Below, piece after piece: positions 41,418 to 52,167 of a stretch of 64,000 nucleotides of DNA. A program made the position numbers and the translations under genes. The notes beneath the pieces are model-generated. The model was not told where the DNA came from, did no database searches, and saw only the letters and a list, made by a program, of their open reading frames with translations. This DNA is from Microbacterium murale (GTDB lineage Bacteria; Actinomycetota; Actinomycetes; Actinomycetales; Microbacteriaceae): contig NZ_JAUSXK010000001.1 in the NCBI RefSeq assembly GCF_030815955.1, forward strand, positions 2,914,001 to 2,978,000, written 5' to 3'. Each line of letters begins with the position of its first letter. The stretch's first letter is position 1.

Positions 41418-42584
41418 GTGGATCTGTACGAGTACCAGGCACGAGACGTTTTCGAGAAGTACGGAGTGCCGGTCCTCGCCGGCATCGTCGCGGACACCCC
41501 CGAGGAGGTGAAAGCGGCCGCAGAGAAGATCGGCGGTGTCGTCGTCGTCAAGGCGCAGGTCAAGACCGGCGGTCGAGGCAAGGCCGGTGGCGTCAAGGTC
41601 GCCAAGACCCCCGATGAGGCGTACGAGGCGGCCAAGGCGATCCTGGGTCTGGACATCAAAGGTCACATCGTCAAGCGCGTCATGGTCGCCCAGGGTGCGG
41701 CTATCGCCGAGGAGTTCTATTTCTCGGTGCTGCTCGACCGCGCCAACCGCTCCTACCTCTCGCTGTGCTCAGTCGAAGGCGGCATGGAGATCGAGATCCT
41801 CGCTGTTGAGAAGCCGGAGGCGCTCGCTCGCATCGAGGTCAACCCGCTGACCGGTATCGACAAGGACAAGGCCGTCGAGATCGCTCGTGCAGCGAAGTTC
41901 CCCGAAGACCTCGTCGAGAAGGTCTCCGACGTCTTCGTCAAGCTGTACGAGGTCTACAAGGGCGAGGATGCCACGCTCGTCGAGGTCAACCCGCTGGTGC
42001 TCACCGAAGCCGGCGACATCGTCGCCCTCGACGGCAAGGTCACGCTCGACGAGAACGCTTCAGAGATCCGCCACCCGGAGCACGAGGCGCTCGAGGACAA
42101 GGACGCCGCTGACCCGCTCGAGGCCAAGGCCAAGGAATCCGGCCTCAACTACGTCAAGCTCGACGGTCAGGTCGGCATCATCGGCAACGGTGCAGGACTC
42201 GTCATGTCGACGCTCGACGTCGTCGCCTACGCCGGTGAGAACCACAACGGCGTCAAGCCCGCGAACTTCCTCGACATCGGCGGCGGCGCCAATGCGCAGA
42301 TCATGGCTGCCGGCCTCGACGTCATCCTCGGAGACGCGCAGGTCAAGAGCGTGTTCGTGAACGTGTTCGGCGGGATCACCTCGTGCGTCGCCGTCGCGGA
42401 GGGCATCGTGAAGGCGCTGGAGATCCTGGGCGACGCCGCCACCAAGCCTCTGGTCGTCCGCCTGGACGGCAACCAGGTCGAGGAGGGTCGCGCCATCCTC
42501 GCAGAGGCGAACCACCCGCTTGTCACCCTCGCCGCCACCATGGACGAGGGCGCCGACAAGGCCGCCGAGCTCGCCAACGCCTGA
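41418..42584 (+). CDS. sucC: Succinyl-CoA synthetase (ADP-forming), β subunit
   Basis: 388 residues: [19 protein letters not shown] at the start, an ATP-grasp domain with [19 protein letters not shown] (about 42-60), and the CoA-ligase domain with [14 protein letters not shown] and [10 protein letters not shown]. It forms the nucleotide-binding subunit of the TCA-cycle enzyme that makes ATP from succinyl-CoA. The GTG at 41418 has GAAGGAAG upstream and fits the family start; the frame extends further back. Confidence 0.97.
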   Translation: MDLYEYQARDVFEKYGVPVLAGIVADTPEEVKAAAEKIGGVVVVKAQVKTGGRGKAGGVKVAKTPDEAYEAAKAILGLDIKGHIVKRVMVAQGAAIAEEFYFSVLLDRANRSYLSLCSVEGGMEIEILAVEKPEALARIEVNPLTGIDKDKAVEIARAAKFPEDLVEKVSDVFVKLYEVYKGEDATLVEVNPLVLTEAGDIVALDGKVTLDENASEIRHPEHEALEDKDAADPLEAKAKESGLNYVKLDGQVGIIGNGAGLVMSTLDVVAYAGENHNGVKPANFLDIGGGANAQIMAAGLDVILGDAQVKSVFVNVFGGITSCVAVAEGIVKALEILGDAATKPLVVRLDGNQVEEGRAILAEANHPLVTLAATMDEGADKAAELANA

Positions 42585-43514
<930 letters not shown>

Positions 43515-43528
43515 CACCTCACCTGCGA

Positions 43529-43560
43529 TGAAGGCCCCGGAGTCCGCTCCGGGGCCTTCA
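43529..43560 (+). terminator. Terminator of sucCD
   Basis: A perfect 14-bp stem (TGAAGGCCCCGGAG / CTCCGGGGCCTTCA) with loop TCCG starts 14 nt after sucD. Confidence 0.8.
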
Positions 43561-43629
43561 CGCGTTTCTACGTTCGTCTGTGGCGCCGTCCGCACCCGTG
43601 GCTCAGTGCCCACGCCGATGGAAGAAGGC

Positions 43630-43663
43630 TTTCCGGGCTTCCAAGGCGGGAAAAGCCCGGAAA
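43630..43663 (-). terminator. Possible terminator of the NCS2 permease gene
   Basis: TTTCCGGGCTT and AAGCCCGGAAA pair (11 bp) across 12 nt. It lies 37 nt after the minus-strand permease stop. Apart from this and the sucCD hairpin, 43515-43700 holds nothing recognisable. Confidence 0.45.
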
Positions 43664-43700
43664 CCGTCCTCCCGTGGGCGGCGAGTGAGGGTGGCCGACG

Positions 43701-45125
43701 TCAGATCCCGACGCCGAACAGCGCTTCGATCGGACCGCGAGCGAAGAACAGCACGAAACCGAAGGCGACGATCCACAGCAGCGGATGGATCGTCTTCGCC
43801 TTGCCGGAGAGAGCGTTGACGACGACCCAGCTGACGAAGCCTGCGCCGATGCCGTTGGCGATCGAGTAGGTCATGGGCATGACGGTCGCCGTGAGGAACA
43901 CCGGCAGCAGCACACGGAAGTCGCCGAAGTCGATGTGCCGGATCTGAGACAGCATCATCGCGCCGACCAGCACCAGAGCGGCCGCAGCGACGGCGCCGGG
44001 CACGAGCGAAGTGAGCGGTGTGAAGAACATCGCGAGCAGGAACAGCACACCGGTGACGGATGTCGCAAGACCAGTACGTGCGCCCTCGCCGATGCCGGAG
44101 CCAGACTCGACGAACACCGTCGCGGACGACGATGAGGTGGCGCCGCCCACGATCGCGCCGACGCCCTCGACGACCAGCGCCGACTTGATGCGTGGGAAGT
44201 CGCCCTTCGCATCAGCGAGATCGGCTTCCTTGGCGAGACCGGTCATGGTGCCCATGGCGTCGAAGAAGTTCGAGAACACGAGAGTGAACACGAACATGAC
44301 GAGTGCGACGAAACTGACCTTGGTGAAATCGAATCCGAAGTCGACGGCGCCGATCAGGCTGAGGTCGGGCAGGCTCATGATGCCGCCGGCGAAACCGAAG
44401 TCGAGACCGAACGGCCAGATCAGGTTGACGATCGCCGCGAGCACGGTTCCGCCGACGAGGGCGATGAGGATGGCGCCCTTGAGGCGCACGGCGATCAGCA
44501 CGCCGCCGAGCAGAAGCGTGATCACGAAGAGCAGCGTCGGCAGGCTCGCCACAGACCCGCCGACACCCAGATCGACCGGAGGAGAGTCATTGCCCGTCGC
44601 GGTGACGAAGCCGGCATTCACGAAGCCGATGAAAGCGATGAACAGGCCGATGCCGACAGTGATGGCGAGCTTGAGCTGCACGGGCACGGCGTCGAAGATC
44701 ATCTTGCGAAGGCCGGTGGCGGCCAGCAGCACGATCACGATGCCGTTGATCATGACGAGCGCCATGGCTTCGGGCCATGTCACCGATCCGACGACGGTGA
44801 ATGCGAGGAACGCGTTGATCCCGAGCCCTGCCGCGAACGCGAACGGCAGACGGGTGATGATGCCGAAGAGCAGAGTCATGATGCCGGCGGTCAGCGCCGT
44901 GGCCGCTGCGACCGCGCTGCCGTCGAGGACTGTGCCGTCGACATCGGGCGTCGAGAGGATGATCGGATTGAGGATCACGATGTACGCCATCGTGACGAAA
45001 GTCACAACGCCGCCGCGCACCTCGGTGCCGATCGTGGAGCCGCGTCGGCTGACTTCGAAGAAGCGATCGAGCGCGTTCTTCGGTTCAGCGGTGTGCTGCG
45101 GGGTGGGCGAGGGGACAGTTGTCAT
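43701..45125 (-). CDS. NCS2-family purine permease (AzgA/GhxP-like)
   Basis: 474 residues with 12-14 predicted membrane helices. The start ALDRFFEVSRRGSTIGTEVRGGVVTFVTMAYIVILNP and the segment FSNFFDAMGTMTGLAKEADLAD are typical of the hypoxanthine/guanine/adenine permease branch of NCS2. GVGAIVGGATSSSSATVFVES is the conserved re-entrant region. The ATG at 45125 has GGAGG 8 nt upstream; the frame runs far past it but only as a shadow of perM. The purN-purH genes nearby give a purine context. Confidence 0.92.
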   Translation of the reverse strand: MTTVPSPTPQHTAEPKNALDRFFEVSRRGSTIGTEVRGGVVTFVTMAYIVILNPIILSTPDVDGTVLDGSAVAAATALTAGIMTLLFGIITRLPFAFAAGLGINAFLAFTVVGSVTWPEAMALVMINGIVIVLLAATGLRKMIFDAVPVQLKLAITVGIGLFIAFIGFVNAGFVTATGNDSPPVDLGVGGSVASLPTLLFVITLLLGGVLIAVRLKGAILIALVGGTVLAAIVNLIWPFGLDFGFAGGIMSLPDLSLIGAVDFGFDFTKVSFVALVMFVFTLVFSNFFDAMGTMTGLAKEADLADAKGDFPRIKSALVVEGVGAIVGGATSSSSATVFVESGSGIGEGARTGLATSVTGVLFLLAMFFTPLTSLVPGAVAAAALVLVGAMMLSQIRHIDFGDFRVLLPVFLTATVMPMTYSIANGIGAGFVSWVVVNALSGKAKTIHPLLWIVAFGFVLFFARGPIEALFGVGI

Positions 45126-45200
45126 CGGGGAACCTCCGTGGAGACGATATCGTGTCCGCGGTGCAGCGCGCGCCCCCGCGGGGCAGTCAGGTTCTCGTCG

Positions 45201-45206
45201 TAGTCT
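45201..45206 (+). promoter_or_regulatory. -10 element of perM
   Basis: TAGTCT is 9 nt before the ATG at 45216, within the 90-bp gap shared with the divergent permease gene. Confidence 0.4.
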
Positions 45207-45215
45207 CGTTGAGTC

Positions 45216-46607
45216 ATGCAACGCCTCCTCGTCGCGATCCTCGCCGCTGTCGATGCCGCCATCGCGGCCGCCGTCGGCCTCGTCGTGCTGCTCGCGCCGC
45301 TCACCCTGCTGTGGACGCTCGCCTTCGGAGCATCGGCCGATTGGGGTGCTCTCTGGCCCGCAGCGGGGACCCTCTGGCAGCTGGGCCACGGTGTGCCCCT
45401 GGAGATCGTCATCCCCGACGAGATCGTGATCGCCGTCGGCATCTCGCCGGCCGCAGCGCACTTCACCCTCTCGCTCACTCCGCTGGCGTTCCTGATCTTC
45501 ACTCTGCTGTTCGCCGCACGATCCGGTACCAGAGCCGCCCGCTCCGGAGCCTGGCTGCTCGGTGCCTTCGCCGGGTCCGTGACCTTCGCGCTGATCGCCG
45601 TCGGCGTGGCGTACACCGCACGCACCGACGCTGCACGGGCTCCGTTCGCCCTCGCCATCCTGCTGCCGTCTGCCGTGTACCTCGTAGGCGCGCTCTGCGG
45701 TGCCGTCCGCTACGCCTGGCGCGAGGGTGACGGCGGCCTCATCGACCGACTGCACGATGTCGTGGACGGGTGGGGCGAGTGGGGAGTGCTCCCCGCAGAG
45801 ATCGTGCGCGGCACTGCCGTGGTCATCGTCAGCCTCACCGGCATCGCCGGCGTCGCTGTAGCCGTCGCCGTGCTGCTGCGCGGGGGAGAGGTGGTGGCGC
45901 TCTTCGAATCGGCGCGCGTCGATGCGACGGGCGTCACGATCCTCACCCTCGGCCACCTCGCCTACCTGCCGACACTGCTGGTGTGGGCTGTGGCCTGGCT
46001 GGCAGGACCTGGGATATCGGTCGGCGTCGGCACCGCGGTCTCGCCCGCGGGCACGCAGCTCGGCGTCGTGCCCGGCATCCCCATGCTCGGCCTGCTGCCG
46101 GAGAACGGTTCGATCTGGATGCTCATCGTCGTGCTGCTGCCGATCGGCGCCGGCGCTTTCGCCGGCTGGGTCGTCCGCTCCCGGCTCGTCTGGGAGGACG
46201 TGGCCCGCCCGTTCGCCCCCCGCGTCGCCATCACCGCTGGCATCGCACTGTGCAGCGCCGGGATCACCGCGATCGCTGCGGTGCTCGCATCCGGGTCCAT
46301 CGGGCCAGGGCGACTGGCAGAGACCGGCCCGCACGTCGGATGGCTGTCGCTCGCGATCGGGGCAGAGGTGCTGGTCGGTGCCGCCATCCTGCTGCTCGCC
46401 CCGCGGCACCGCGACGAACTCGCCGAAGAGCGCACCGATCGCTGGGTGGCGGAGATGGGCGCCTCGCCGACGGCGGATGCCGGTGCCGTCGTTGCGGGCT
46501 CGAGACCCGCAGTCGACTGGAACTCCGATGACCAGGATGCGAACGACACGGCGCCGCTGGACGACCACGGATTCTTCGGGGACAGCAGCACTCCTACGCA
46601 CCGCTAG
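45216..46607 (+). CDS. perM: DUF6350 / PerM-like polytopic membrane protein
   Basis: 463 residues with about nine to ten hydrophobic segments and a soluble acidic C-terminus (about 400-463). It lies directly before purN and purH, the order of Rv0955 (perM), purN and purH in Mycobacterium tuberculosis, where PerM supports cell division under stress. Sequence type and synteny support the same family. Function in this organism is inferred. Confidence 0.75.
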   Translation: MQRLLVAILAAVDAAIAAAVGLVVLLAPLTLLWTLAFGASADWGALWPAAGTLWQLGHGVPLEIVIPDEIVIAVGISPAAAHFTLSLTPLAFLIFTLLFAARSGTRAARSGAWLLGAFAGSVTFALIAVGVAYTARTDAARAPFALAILLPSAVYLVGALCGAVRYAWREGDGGLIDRLHDVVDGWGEWGVLPAEIVRGTAVVIVSLTGIAGVAVAVAVLLRGGEVVALFESARVDATGVTILTLGHLAYLPTLLVWAVAWLAGPGISVGVGTAVSPAGTQLGVVPGIPMLGLLPENGSIWMLIVVLLPIGAGAFAGWVVRSRLVWEDVARPFAPRVAITAGIALCSAGITAIAAVLASGSIGPGRLAETGPHVGWLSLAIGAEVLVGAAILLLAPRHRDELAEERTDRWVAEMGASPTADAGAVVAGSRPAVDWNSDDQDANDTAPLDDHGFFGDSSTPTHR

Positions 46608-46610
46608 ACT
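46605..46610 (+). promoter_or_regulatory. -10 element of purN, inside the perM end
   Basis: TAGACT overlaps the perM stop and lies 6 nt before the purN GTG at 46617, giving purN a likely promoter of its own. Confidence 0.5.
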
Positions 46611-46616
46611 GGCCGG

Positions 46617-47198
46617 GTGCTCACGGTCGCCGTTCTCATCTCGGGCACCGGCTCGAATCTCCGCGCTCTTCTCGAAGCCGCACGCCACCCCGACTTCCCC
46701 GCGCGGATCGTCGTCGTCGGTGCCGATCGCGACGCCGAAGGCCTCGCTCACGCTGAGGAATTCGGCATCCCGAGTTTCACCGTCCCGTTCCGCGCATTCG
46801 CCGATCGCGAGTCATGGGGTGCGGAGCTCGGACATCGGCTCGACGCCTGGAGCCCCGACCTCATCGTGCTCAGCGGCCTCATGCGGCTGCTGCCGGCGTC
46901 GCTGGTCGCGCGCTACACGCCGCAGATCATCAACACGCATCCGGCGTACCTTCCGGAGTTCCCAGGTGCCCACGGCGTCCGAGACGCGCTCGCAGCCGGC
47001 GTCACGCAGACCGGAGCCAGCGTCATCGTCGTCGATGACGGCATCGACAGCGGACCGATCCTCGCTCAAGAACGCGTTCCGGTGCTGCCCGATGACACCG
47101 AGAACACCCTGCATGAGCGCATCAAGCCCGTCGAACGCCGTCTGCTCATCGACGTCGTTCGGCGCATCGCCACCGGCGACCTCGCACTGACCCATTGA
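46617..47198 (+). CDS. purN: Phosphoribosylglycinamide formyltransferase
   Basis: 193 residues with the N-terminal [16 protein letters not shown] loop, [16 protein letters not shown] (Asn106 and His108, the catalytic pair at the same numbers as in E. coli) and [10 protein letters not shown] containing the catalytic Asp. It transfers a formyl group from 10-formyl-THF to GAR, the third step of purine synthesis. Confidence 0.96.
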   Translation: MLTVAVLISGTGSNLRALLEAARHPDFPARIVVVGADRDAEGLAHAEEFGIPSFTVPFRAFADRESWGAELGHRLDAWSPDLIVLSGLMRLLPASLVARYTPQIINTHPAYLPEFPGAHGVRDALAAGVTQTGASVIVVDDGIDSGPILAQERVPVLPDDTENTLHERIKPVERRLLIDVVRRIATGDLALTH

Positions 47199-47246
47199 CC
47201 TGTTGACATCCTGATCCGCCCCGAACCTCGCACGAAGGAGCCCTCC

Positions 47247-48854
47247 ATGGCCGGCCCGCGCCACGACTCGTCCCTGTACAGCGAACGCGACACCGTGCCG
47301 ATCCGGCGCGCCCTCGTCTCGGTGAGCGACAAGACCGATCTCCTGGTGCTCGCAGCGGCGCTCGCCGAGGCCGGCATCGAGATCGTCTCGACCGGATCGA
47401 CGGCCGCGACCATCCGCGAGGCAGGCCACGACGTGACCGATGTCGCCGCGGTCACCGGTGTCGACGAGATGCTCGACGGACGGGTCAAGACCCTGCATCC
47501 TCGGATCCACGGCGGTCTCCTGGCGGACCTGCGCCTCGAGGACCACGCCCGGCAGCTCGACGACCTCGACATCGACCCGTTCGAGCTCGTCGTCGTGAAC
47601 CTGTACCCGTTCGTCGAGGCTGTCGCATCCGGTGCATCCGGTGACGACGCCGTCGAGCAGATCGACATCGGCGGCCCCGCCATGGTGCGCGCGGCGGCGA
47701 AGAACCACGCCAATGTCGCGGTCGTCGTATCGCCGGAGTCGTACCCTGCGATCATCGAGGCGATAGAGGCCGGCGGCACCACGCTGTCGCAGCGTCGTGA
47801 ACTCGCGGCGCGCGCGTTCGCGCACACATCCACTTACGACACTGCAGTCGCTGCCTGGTTCGCCGAGGGCACGCTCAACAACGGCGGCGAGCTGCCGGAG
47901 CACCTCACGATCAAGGCCGAGCGCCTGTCCACGCTGCGTTATGGCGAGAACGCGCACCAGCGCGGCGCCATCTACACCAGAGTCGGCGGTCACGGCATCG
48001 CACAGGCAGTGCAGTTGCAGGGCAAGGAGATGTCGTACAACAACTACGTCGACGCGGATGCCGCGCTGCGCGCCGCCTTCGACATGGTGCTGCCCGCGGT
48101 CGCCATCGTGAAGCACGCGAACCCGTGCGGCATCGCGACGACCGCGCCGAACGCCCTCGACCCGATCGCCAGTGCGCACCTGCGCGCTCATGAGTGCGAC
48201 CCTGTTTCGGCATACGGCGGCGTCATCGCCACGAACGGAACCGTCACGCTGAAGATGGCGGAGAATCTCAAGGACATCTTCACCGAGGTCATCGTGGCAC
48301 CGTCGTTCGAGCCGGAGGCACTGGCGGTGTTCAAGGCGAAGAAGAACCTGCGCGTGCTCCAGTTGCCCGACGACTGGCAGCAGGAGCAGATGGACGTGCG
48401 TCTGGTCTCCGGCGGCCTGCTGCTGCAGGACGCCGACCGCTTCCCCGACGAGATCGGCGCAGTGGCGCAGAACTGGCAGCTCATCACCGGTGAGCGCCCG
48501 GCCGACGAGGAGATGTCGGACCTCATCTTCGCGTGGAAGGCGTGCCGCGCCGTGAAGTCGAATGCGATCGTGCTGGCGCAGGGCAAGGCCACGGTCGGCA
48601 TCGGCATGGGCCAGGTCAACCGCGTCGACTCGTGCCGGCTCGCGGTGGAGCGCGCCGGCGATCGCGTCAAGGGTTCGGTCGCAGCATCCGACGCCTTCTT
48701 CCCGTTCGCCGACGGACCTCAGATCCTCATCGACGCGGGCGTGAAGACGATCATCCAGCCGGGCGGGTCCGTGCGCGACGACGAGGTCATCGCAGCGGCC
48801 GAAGCCGCGGGCGTGACGATGTTCTTCACGGGCGAGCGCCACTTCTTCCACTGA
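47247..48854 (+). CDS. purH: Bifunctional AICAR formyltransferase / IMP cyclohydrolase
   Basis: 535 residues. The N-terminal MGS-like cyclohydrolase domain (about 15-215) has [31 protein letters not shown] and [14 protein letters not shown]. The transformylase domain (about 215-535) has [25 protein letters not shown] (Lys-His pair near 290) and FFPFADGP, ending in RHFFH. It completes IMP synthesis. AAGGAG lies about 6 nt before the ATG. Confidence 0.98.
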   Translation: MAGPRHDSSLYSERDTVPIRRALVSVSDKTDLLVLAAALAEAGIEIVSTGSTAATIREAGHDVTDVAAVTGVDEMLDGRVKTLHPRIHGGLLADLRLEDHARQLDDLDIDPFELVVVNLYPFVEAVASGASGDDAVEQIDIGGPAMVRAAAKNHANVAVVVSPESYPAIIEAIEAGGTTLSQRRELAARAFAHTSTYDTAVAAWFAEGTLNNGGELPEHLTIKAERLSTLRYGENAHQRGAIYTRVGGHGIAQAVQLQGKEMSYNNYVDADAALRAAFDMVLPAVAIVKHANPCGIATTAPNALDPIASAHLRAHECDPVSAYGGVIATNGTVTLKMAENLKDIFTEVIVAPSFEPEALAVFKAKKNLRVLQLPDDWQQEQMDVRLVSGGLLLQDADRFPDEIGAVAQNWQLITGERPADEEMSDLIFAWKACRAVKSNAIVLAQGKATVGIGMGQVNRVDSCRLAVERAGDRVKGSVAASDAFFPFADGPQILIDAGVKTIIQPGGSVRDDEVIAAAEAAGVTMFFTGERHFFH

Positions 48855-48888
48855 GTCCGGAACTCAGGGAAGCTCGTCGAGACCGCGC

Positions 48889-49422
48889 TCACGACAGGAT
48901 CACGGCGCTCATCGCGACGGTGGAAGTCGCCATAGCGACGTGATGCAGACGATGACGCCACGACCGATGAGAGTGGAAGGCGGTCGCGGCGAAGGCCACT
49001 GACCCCAGTCCTACAGCGACGCATACGAAGACGGACATCGAGCCTGCGCTGCCGTGCGAGTGCGTTGCCGCGACGAGCAGTTCGGCGGAAGTCGTCGTCG
49101 GCATCAGCAGGATCAGGGTCGCGGTGACGACCAGCCCGAGCGCGAGGTGCGCAGAGAGGGGCACCGGTCCTGACGTTGCCTGTGCAGCGGCGGTGAGTGG
49201 CATGCGGCGACGTGCGACGGCAAGCGCGATCCCGGCTGTGACCATCAGCGCGAACCAGGCCACTGGAGCAAGAAGCGACACCGTCATCGCGTCTGCCATC
49301 CCGACCAGCATCAGCAGCGCGGCGGCCTTCTCAAGCCTGCCTGTCGCACGACGTGTGGTGCACAGCGCGCCCGCACCGACCGCGGCTGCTCCGAGCGCGC
49401 CGATGTGCAGGAGTTCGTTCAC
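48889..49422 (-). CDS. Small polytopic membrane protein with His-rich loops, unknown
   Basis: 177 residues with five to six hydrophobic segments. Two His clusters, ATHSHGSAG and [16 protein letters not shown], flank the fifth segment and could hold a metal; MVGMADAM-like Met/Asp residues lie in the second segment. No family recognised. The GTG at 49422 overlaps the C45 gene stop (GTGA). It is the last gene of the amine-oxidase operon, so a role in substrate or metal transport there is possible but unproven. Confidence 0.7.
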   Translation of the reverse strand: MNELLHIGALGAAAVGAGALCTTRRATGRLEKAAALLMLVGMADAMTVSLLAPVAWFALMVTAGIALAVARRRMPLTAAAQATSGPVPLSAHLALGLVVTATLILLMPTTTSAELLVAATHSHGSAGSMSVFVCVAVGLGSVAFAATAFHSHRSWRHRLHHVAMATSTVAMSAVILS

Positions 49423-50504
49423 ACCGCGGCCGAGTCGACACTGATCCGACGCCATTCCACAGATCCCACATCGGCAGGAGCAGCGGAGGCGAAGGCCAGC
49501 GCAGCGCCGACCACGTCCAATGCGACTGTGAGTTTGGTCTCCCAGCGCAGATGCTCGGGCTGCTCCGGCCGTGCTCGAACCGAGATGGGTGCGTCGGGGA
49601 TCGCCCCGAATGCCAGCGCCCGCTCGCGGTCGTCGATGATCCGTGCCTGGTCCACGGCGTCGACCAGGCACTGATAGCGCGGCACGCTGGTCGTCTCGTA
49701 GGGCGAGTACTCGCGAGCGGCCAGCGCTTCATCGAGGAAGTGATTGGTGTGCGCCAGCGTGTGACCAGGGGACGTCTCGATCACCGCGACGCCCGCAGGT
49801 GCGACCTCGATTGCGGCGGCCGCCGGCGTGCGACCGTCGAATGTCGCGACGGTCAGCACGCTGGATGCTCCAAGGGGCGTGCTCCTGGCGATGTCGGCGG
49901 CGTCCTCGATGCTCCGAGCCCGGTCGAGGATCATCCGAGCGAGCACATGCACGGGAACGCCGGCCCGCGAGCCGTCCGAACGGTGGTGCAGGATGTTGAA
50001 GTGCAGGCCGAGGCCCCGGTCGTTGACGCCGATCTTGGCCGGCTGTCCGAATTCGCTGAAGGTGACGATTCCGGTTCCCCTTCGCGAGCGGAACCGGCGC
50101 ACCACGGTTTCGTTCGAGAGCGTCTCGTGCCAGTCCCAGGTCTGCAGCGTGCGCGGCGCGGTGCCGTCCGAGGGCACGTGCACGACAGTCGAGCATTCCA
50201 TCGACGGTGTCATCCGGGCGAGGATCTCGGTCCGTGCAGTGAGGAGATAGACGTCCGAAAGCGAGAGCCCACTTCCCTCTGCCATGCCCTGGAACTCCGC
50301 CGCGACCTCGGGCGCATGCACCTCGGTCTGAGTGCGACAGGCATCCGCGACATCGCGGGCCATGCTGTCCGGCACACCCGACTGTGCGAACAAGCGCAGG
50401 TAGGAATCTCGCGCCGCTGCGAGCTGCGGCGCCCAATGCCGGCCGAATCGCCTTCCCTCCTCGTGCTCGTCGTCGGTCAGAGCTGTCCACTCGTGGACGA
50501 TCAT
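49419..50504 (-). CDS. C45-family acyltransferase/amidohydrolase (isopenicillin N acyltransferase-like)
   Basis: 361 residues of the NTN-hydrolase C45 family: EFQGMAEGSGLSLSDVYLLTARTEI, then MECSTVV with the likely autocatalytic nucleophile Cys104, and TWDWHETL. Later FGQPAKIGVNDRGLGLHFNIL is also conserved. Members cleave or transfer acyl groups on amines. No signal peptide is seen, so it would act in the cytoplasm after uptake. It overlaps the PaiB gene and the membrane-protein gene by 4 nt each. Confidence 0.88.
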   Translation of the reverse strand: MIVHEWTALTDDEHEEGRRFGRHWAPQLAAARDSYLRLFAQSGVPDSMARDVADACRTQTEVHAPEVAAEFQGMAEGSGLSLSDVYLLTARTEILARMTPSMECSTVVHVPSDGTAPRTLQTWDWHETLSNETVVRRFRSRRGTGIVTFSEFGQPAKIGVNDRGLGLHFNILHHRSDGSRAGVPVHVLARMILDRARSIEDAADIARSTPLGASSVLTVATFDGRTPAAAAIEVAPAGVAVIETSPGHTLAHTNHFLDEALAAREYSPYETTSVPRYQCLVDAVDQARIIDDRERALAFGAIPDAPISVRARPEQPEHLRWETKLTVALDVVGAALAFASAAPADVGSVEWRRISVDSAAV

Positions 50505-51145
50505 TCATCTCCTCCGATGCGCTCGACGAGGGAAGCGACATCGCCGTACGGGCATCCGCGCGCGCGGGAGGCTTCCGCAACCCTCTGGCGCACGTCGCGG
50601 GGCTTGTCCTGGCTGACCTTGAACACCGCTCGCTGTTCTATGACGTCGAACCTGAAGGCCACGATTCCACCGACGATCCGCTCGAACGTCGGCAGCGAAC
50701 TCGTCATGTCCCACGCCGTCGGTTCCAGACTCTCGAGCTCATGTACGGTGCGGGCGACCACGTGCAATCCGTCCTCCGCGCTCTTGAGCACGGTGACCCG
50801 AGCTGTGAGGTGCACAGCCGCGTAGTCCCAAGTCGGGACGTTCGGATCATCCGCGTAGGTGGTCGGCGAGACGTAGCCGTGCGGTCCCGAGAAGACGATC
50901 AGCACCGACTCCCCATCGACGAGCTGCTGCCATTGCGGATTCTTGCGGGCGACGTGCCCGAGCATCTCGCCACCGACGAATCCGCCGTCGTCCGCCAGCC
51001 GCTCGATGATCACGGGAGTGTGAGTGACGGTCGGGGCACCCTGGGCGCCTCCGCCGTTGGAGACGATGAGTGCGAAAGGATGCCGACGCACCAATTCGTT
51101 CACCTCCTCCTGCGAAGGAGCGAGATATTTCTCGAACTCGTACAC
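50501..51145 (-). CDS. PaiB-like FMN-binding protein
   Basis: 214 residues matching the PaiB family: HPFALIVSNGG, TPVIIE, GEMLGHVARKNPQW, VLIVFSGPHGYVSPTTYAD and VPTWDYAAVHLTA. The split β-barrel probably binds FMN. In Bacillus PaiB is encoded with the polyamine acetyltransferase PaiA, an interesting link to amine metabolism here. GTG start, 2 nt after the peptidase stop. Confidence 0.88.
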   Translation of the reverse strand: MYEFEKYLAPSQEEVNELVRRHPFALIVSNGGGAQGAPTVTHTPVIIERLADDGGFVGGEMLGHVARKNPQWQQLVDGESVLIVFSGPHGYVSPTTYADDPNVPTWDYAAVHLTARVTVLKSAEDGLHVVARTVHELESLEPTAWDMTSSLPTFERIVGGIVAFRFDVIEQRAVFKVSQDKPRDVRQRVAEASRARGCPYGDVASLVERIGGDE

Positions 51146-51147
51146 GA

Positions 51148-52167
51148 TCAGCCGGCCGCGCAGAGGATGGCATCCCAGGCGGTCTCGCCGGCGAGGGTGG
51201 CCACTGCGGTGGAGTTCAACGACAGCCGACCCCGTGAGGTGCCGGGGTCGATCGGGAGGGCGATCTCGTCGGTCGTGAGCGCGAAGAGGGTGTCTCCGTC
51301 GAGCGATGTGTGGAACGGCTGGATGCCGCGGTGCATCGAACTGTGCACCTGCAATCCGAACTGCTTCAGCTCGACGTCGCTCAGCTGGACGTTCGTCACG
51401 ACGGCCGTGATGGTCGTGTTGCCCGCCATCGACTCGACGAGGCGCGACTCCGCGATCGCTTCCTCATAGTCGAGGGCGGGATGCCGGCGCGCTCCGGTGG
51501 TCTCGTCGAAGTTGCCGCGCACGATCCGTCCCTCACGGTCGATGATGACGCCATAAGGGTTGAGGACCGTCACGACGAGCACTTTCACATCGCCCACCTG
51601 GCGGAAGGCGACGCCCTGACCGGTGAACTCGATCCGGGCGGGGTCGACCTTTCCCGATGACGCGGCGGCGCCGCCGCCGACACGCCCCACTTCGACGACG
51701 CCGTCTCTCGCCGCGTTCAGGGCCGCCTTTCCGAGTGCGGTGTCGGGGAACACCGAGTTGTCGCGCACGGAGTAGTCGTAGATGATCGCGCCGGACACCA
51801 GTTGCAACTGATCGAAGCCCGACCGATATTCACCCCGCTCGAAGAGGGCTTCCGAGACTCCGGCGACGGCCGAGAGCCCGTACACGGATCCGCCGGCGAG
51901 GCAGATCGCGTGGTTGTAGCCGTAGAGGCCGCTGGCGCCGACAGCACCGCCTCGCCGATCGGTGAACGTCCTGGCACCGCCAGGGATCGACAGCACAGTC
52001 GCTCCGGTGGGCCCTTCGGCGTACTCGGCGGTTCCGAGCAGCACTCCGGGGAAGTCGTACGAGACCTGGCCGCGGTCAGTGCCGTGCACAGGAGTGAGAG
52101 CGAAGTCGCCGTTGGAGCGCCGCGGACCGGCAGGCAGGACGGGGGCGAGGCGGTGGGGGTCGGTCAC
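51148..52167 (-). CDS. P1-family peptidase (DmpA/β-peptidyl aminopeptidase type)
   Basis: 339 residues with the DmpA-like fold: GGARTFTDRRGGAVGASGLYG, LAGGSVYGLSAVAGV and the autoprocessing point at Asn250-Thr251 in GNTTITAVV, equal in place to Gly249-Ser250 of DmpA. The enzyme splits itself into α and β chains and removes N-terminal residues or cleaves β-peptides and amides. It overlaps the ATPase gene by 4 nt. Substrate unknown, but uptake by the adjacent peptide transporter fits. Confidence 0.88.
   Translation of the reverse strand: MTDPHRLAPVLPAGPRRSNGDFALTPVHGTDRGQVSYDFPGVLLGTAEYAEGPTGATVLSIPGGARTFTDRRGGAVGASGLYGYNHAICLAGGSVYGLSAVAGVSEALFERGEYRSGFDQLQLVSGAIIYDYSVRDNSVFPDTALGKAALNAARDGVVEVGRVGGGAAASSGKVDPARIEFTGQGVAFRQVGDVKVLVVTVLNPYGVIIDREGRIVRGNFDETTGARRHPALDYEEAIAESRLVESMAGNTTITAVVTNVQLSDVELKQFGLQVHSSMHRGIQPFHTSLDGDTLFALTTDEIALPIDPGTSRGRLSLNSTAVATLAGETAWDAILCAAG

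Noticed and set aside
45144..45153. ACGATATCGT palindrome between the permease and perM genes
   Set aside because: Only 10 bp and not placed at a convincing promoter; too weak to call an operator.
45126..46751. A 542-residue N-terminal extension of the purine permease
   Set aside because: The extension lies opposite perM and reads as low-complexity Gly/Asp/Arg; the ATG at 45125 has a good ribosome site and the family start.
46812..48851. A 679-codon minus-strand frame over purN and purH
   Set aside because: Covers two certain purine genes on the other strand and looks like reversed codon bias only.
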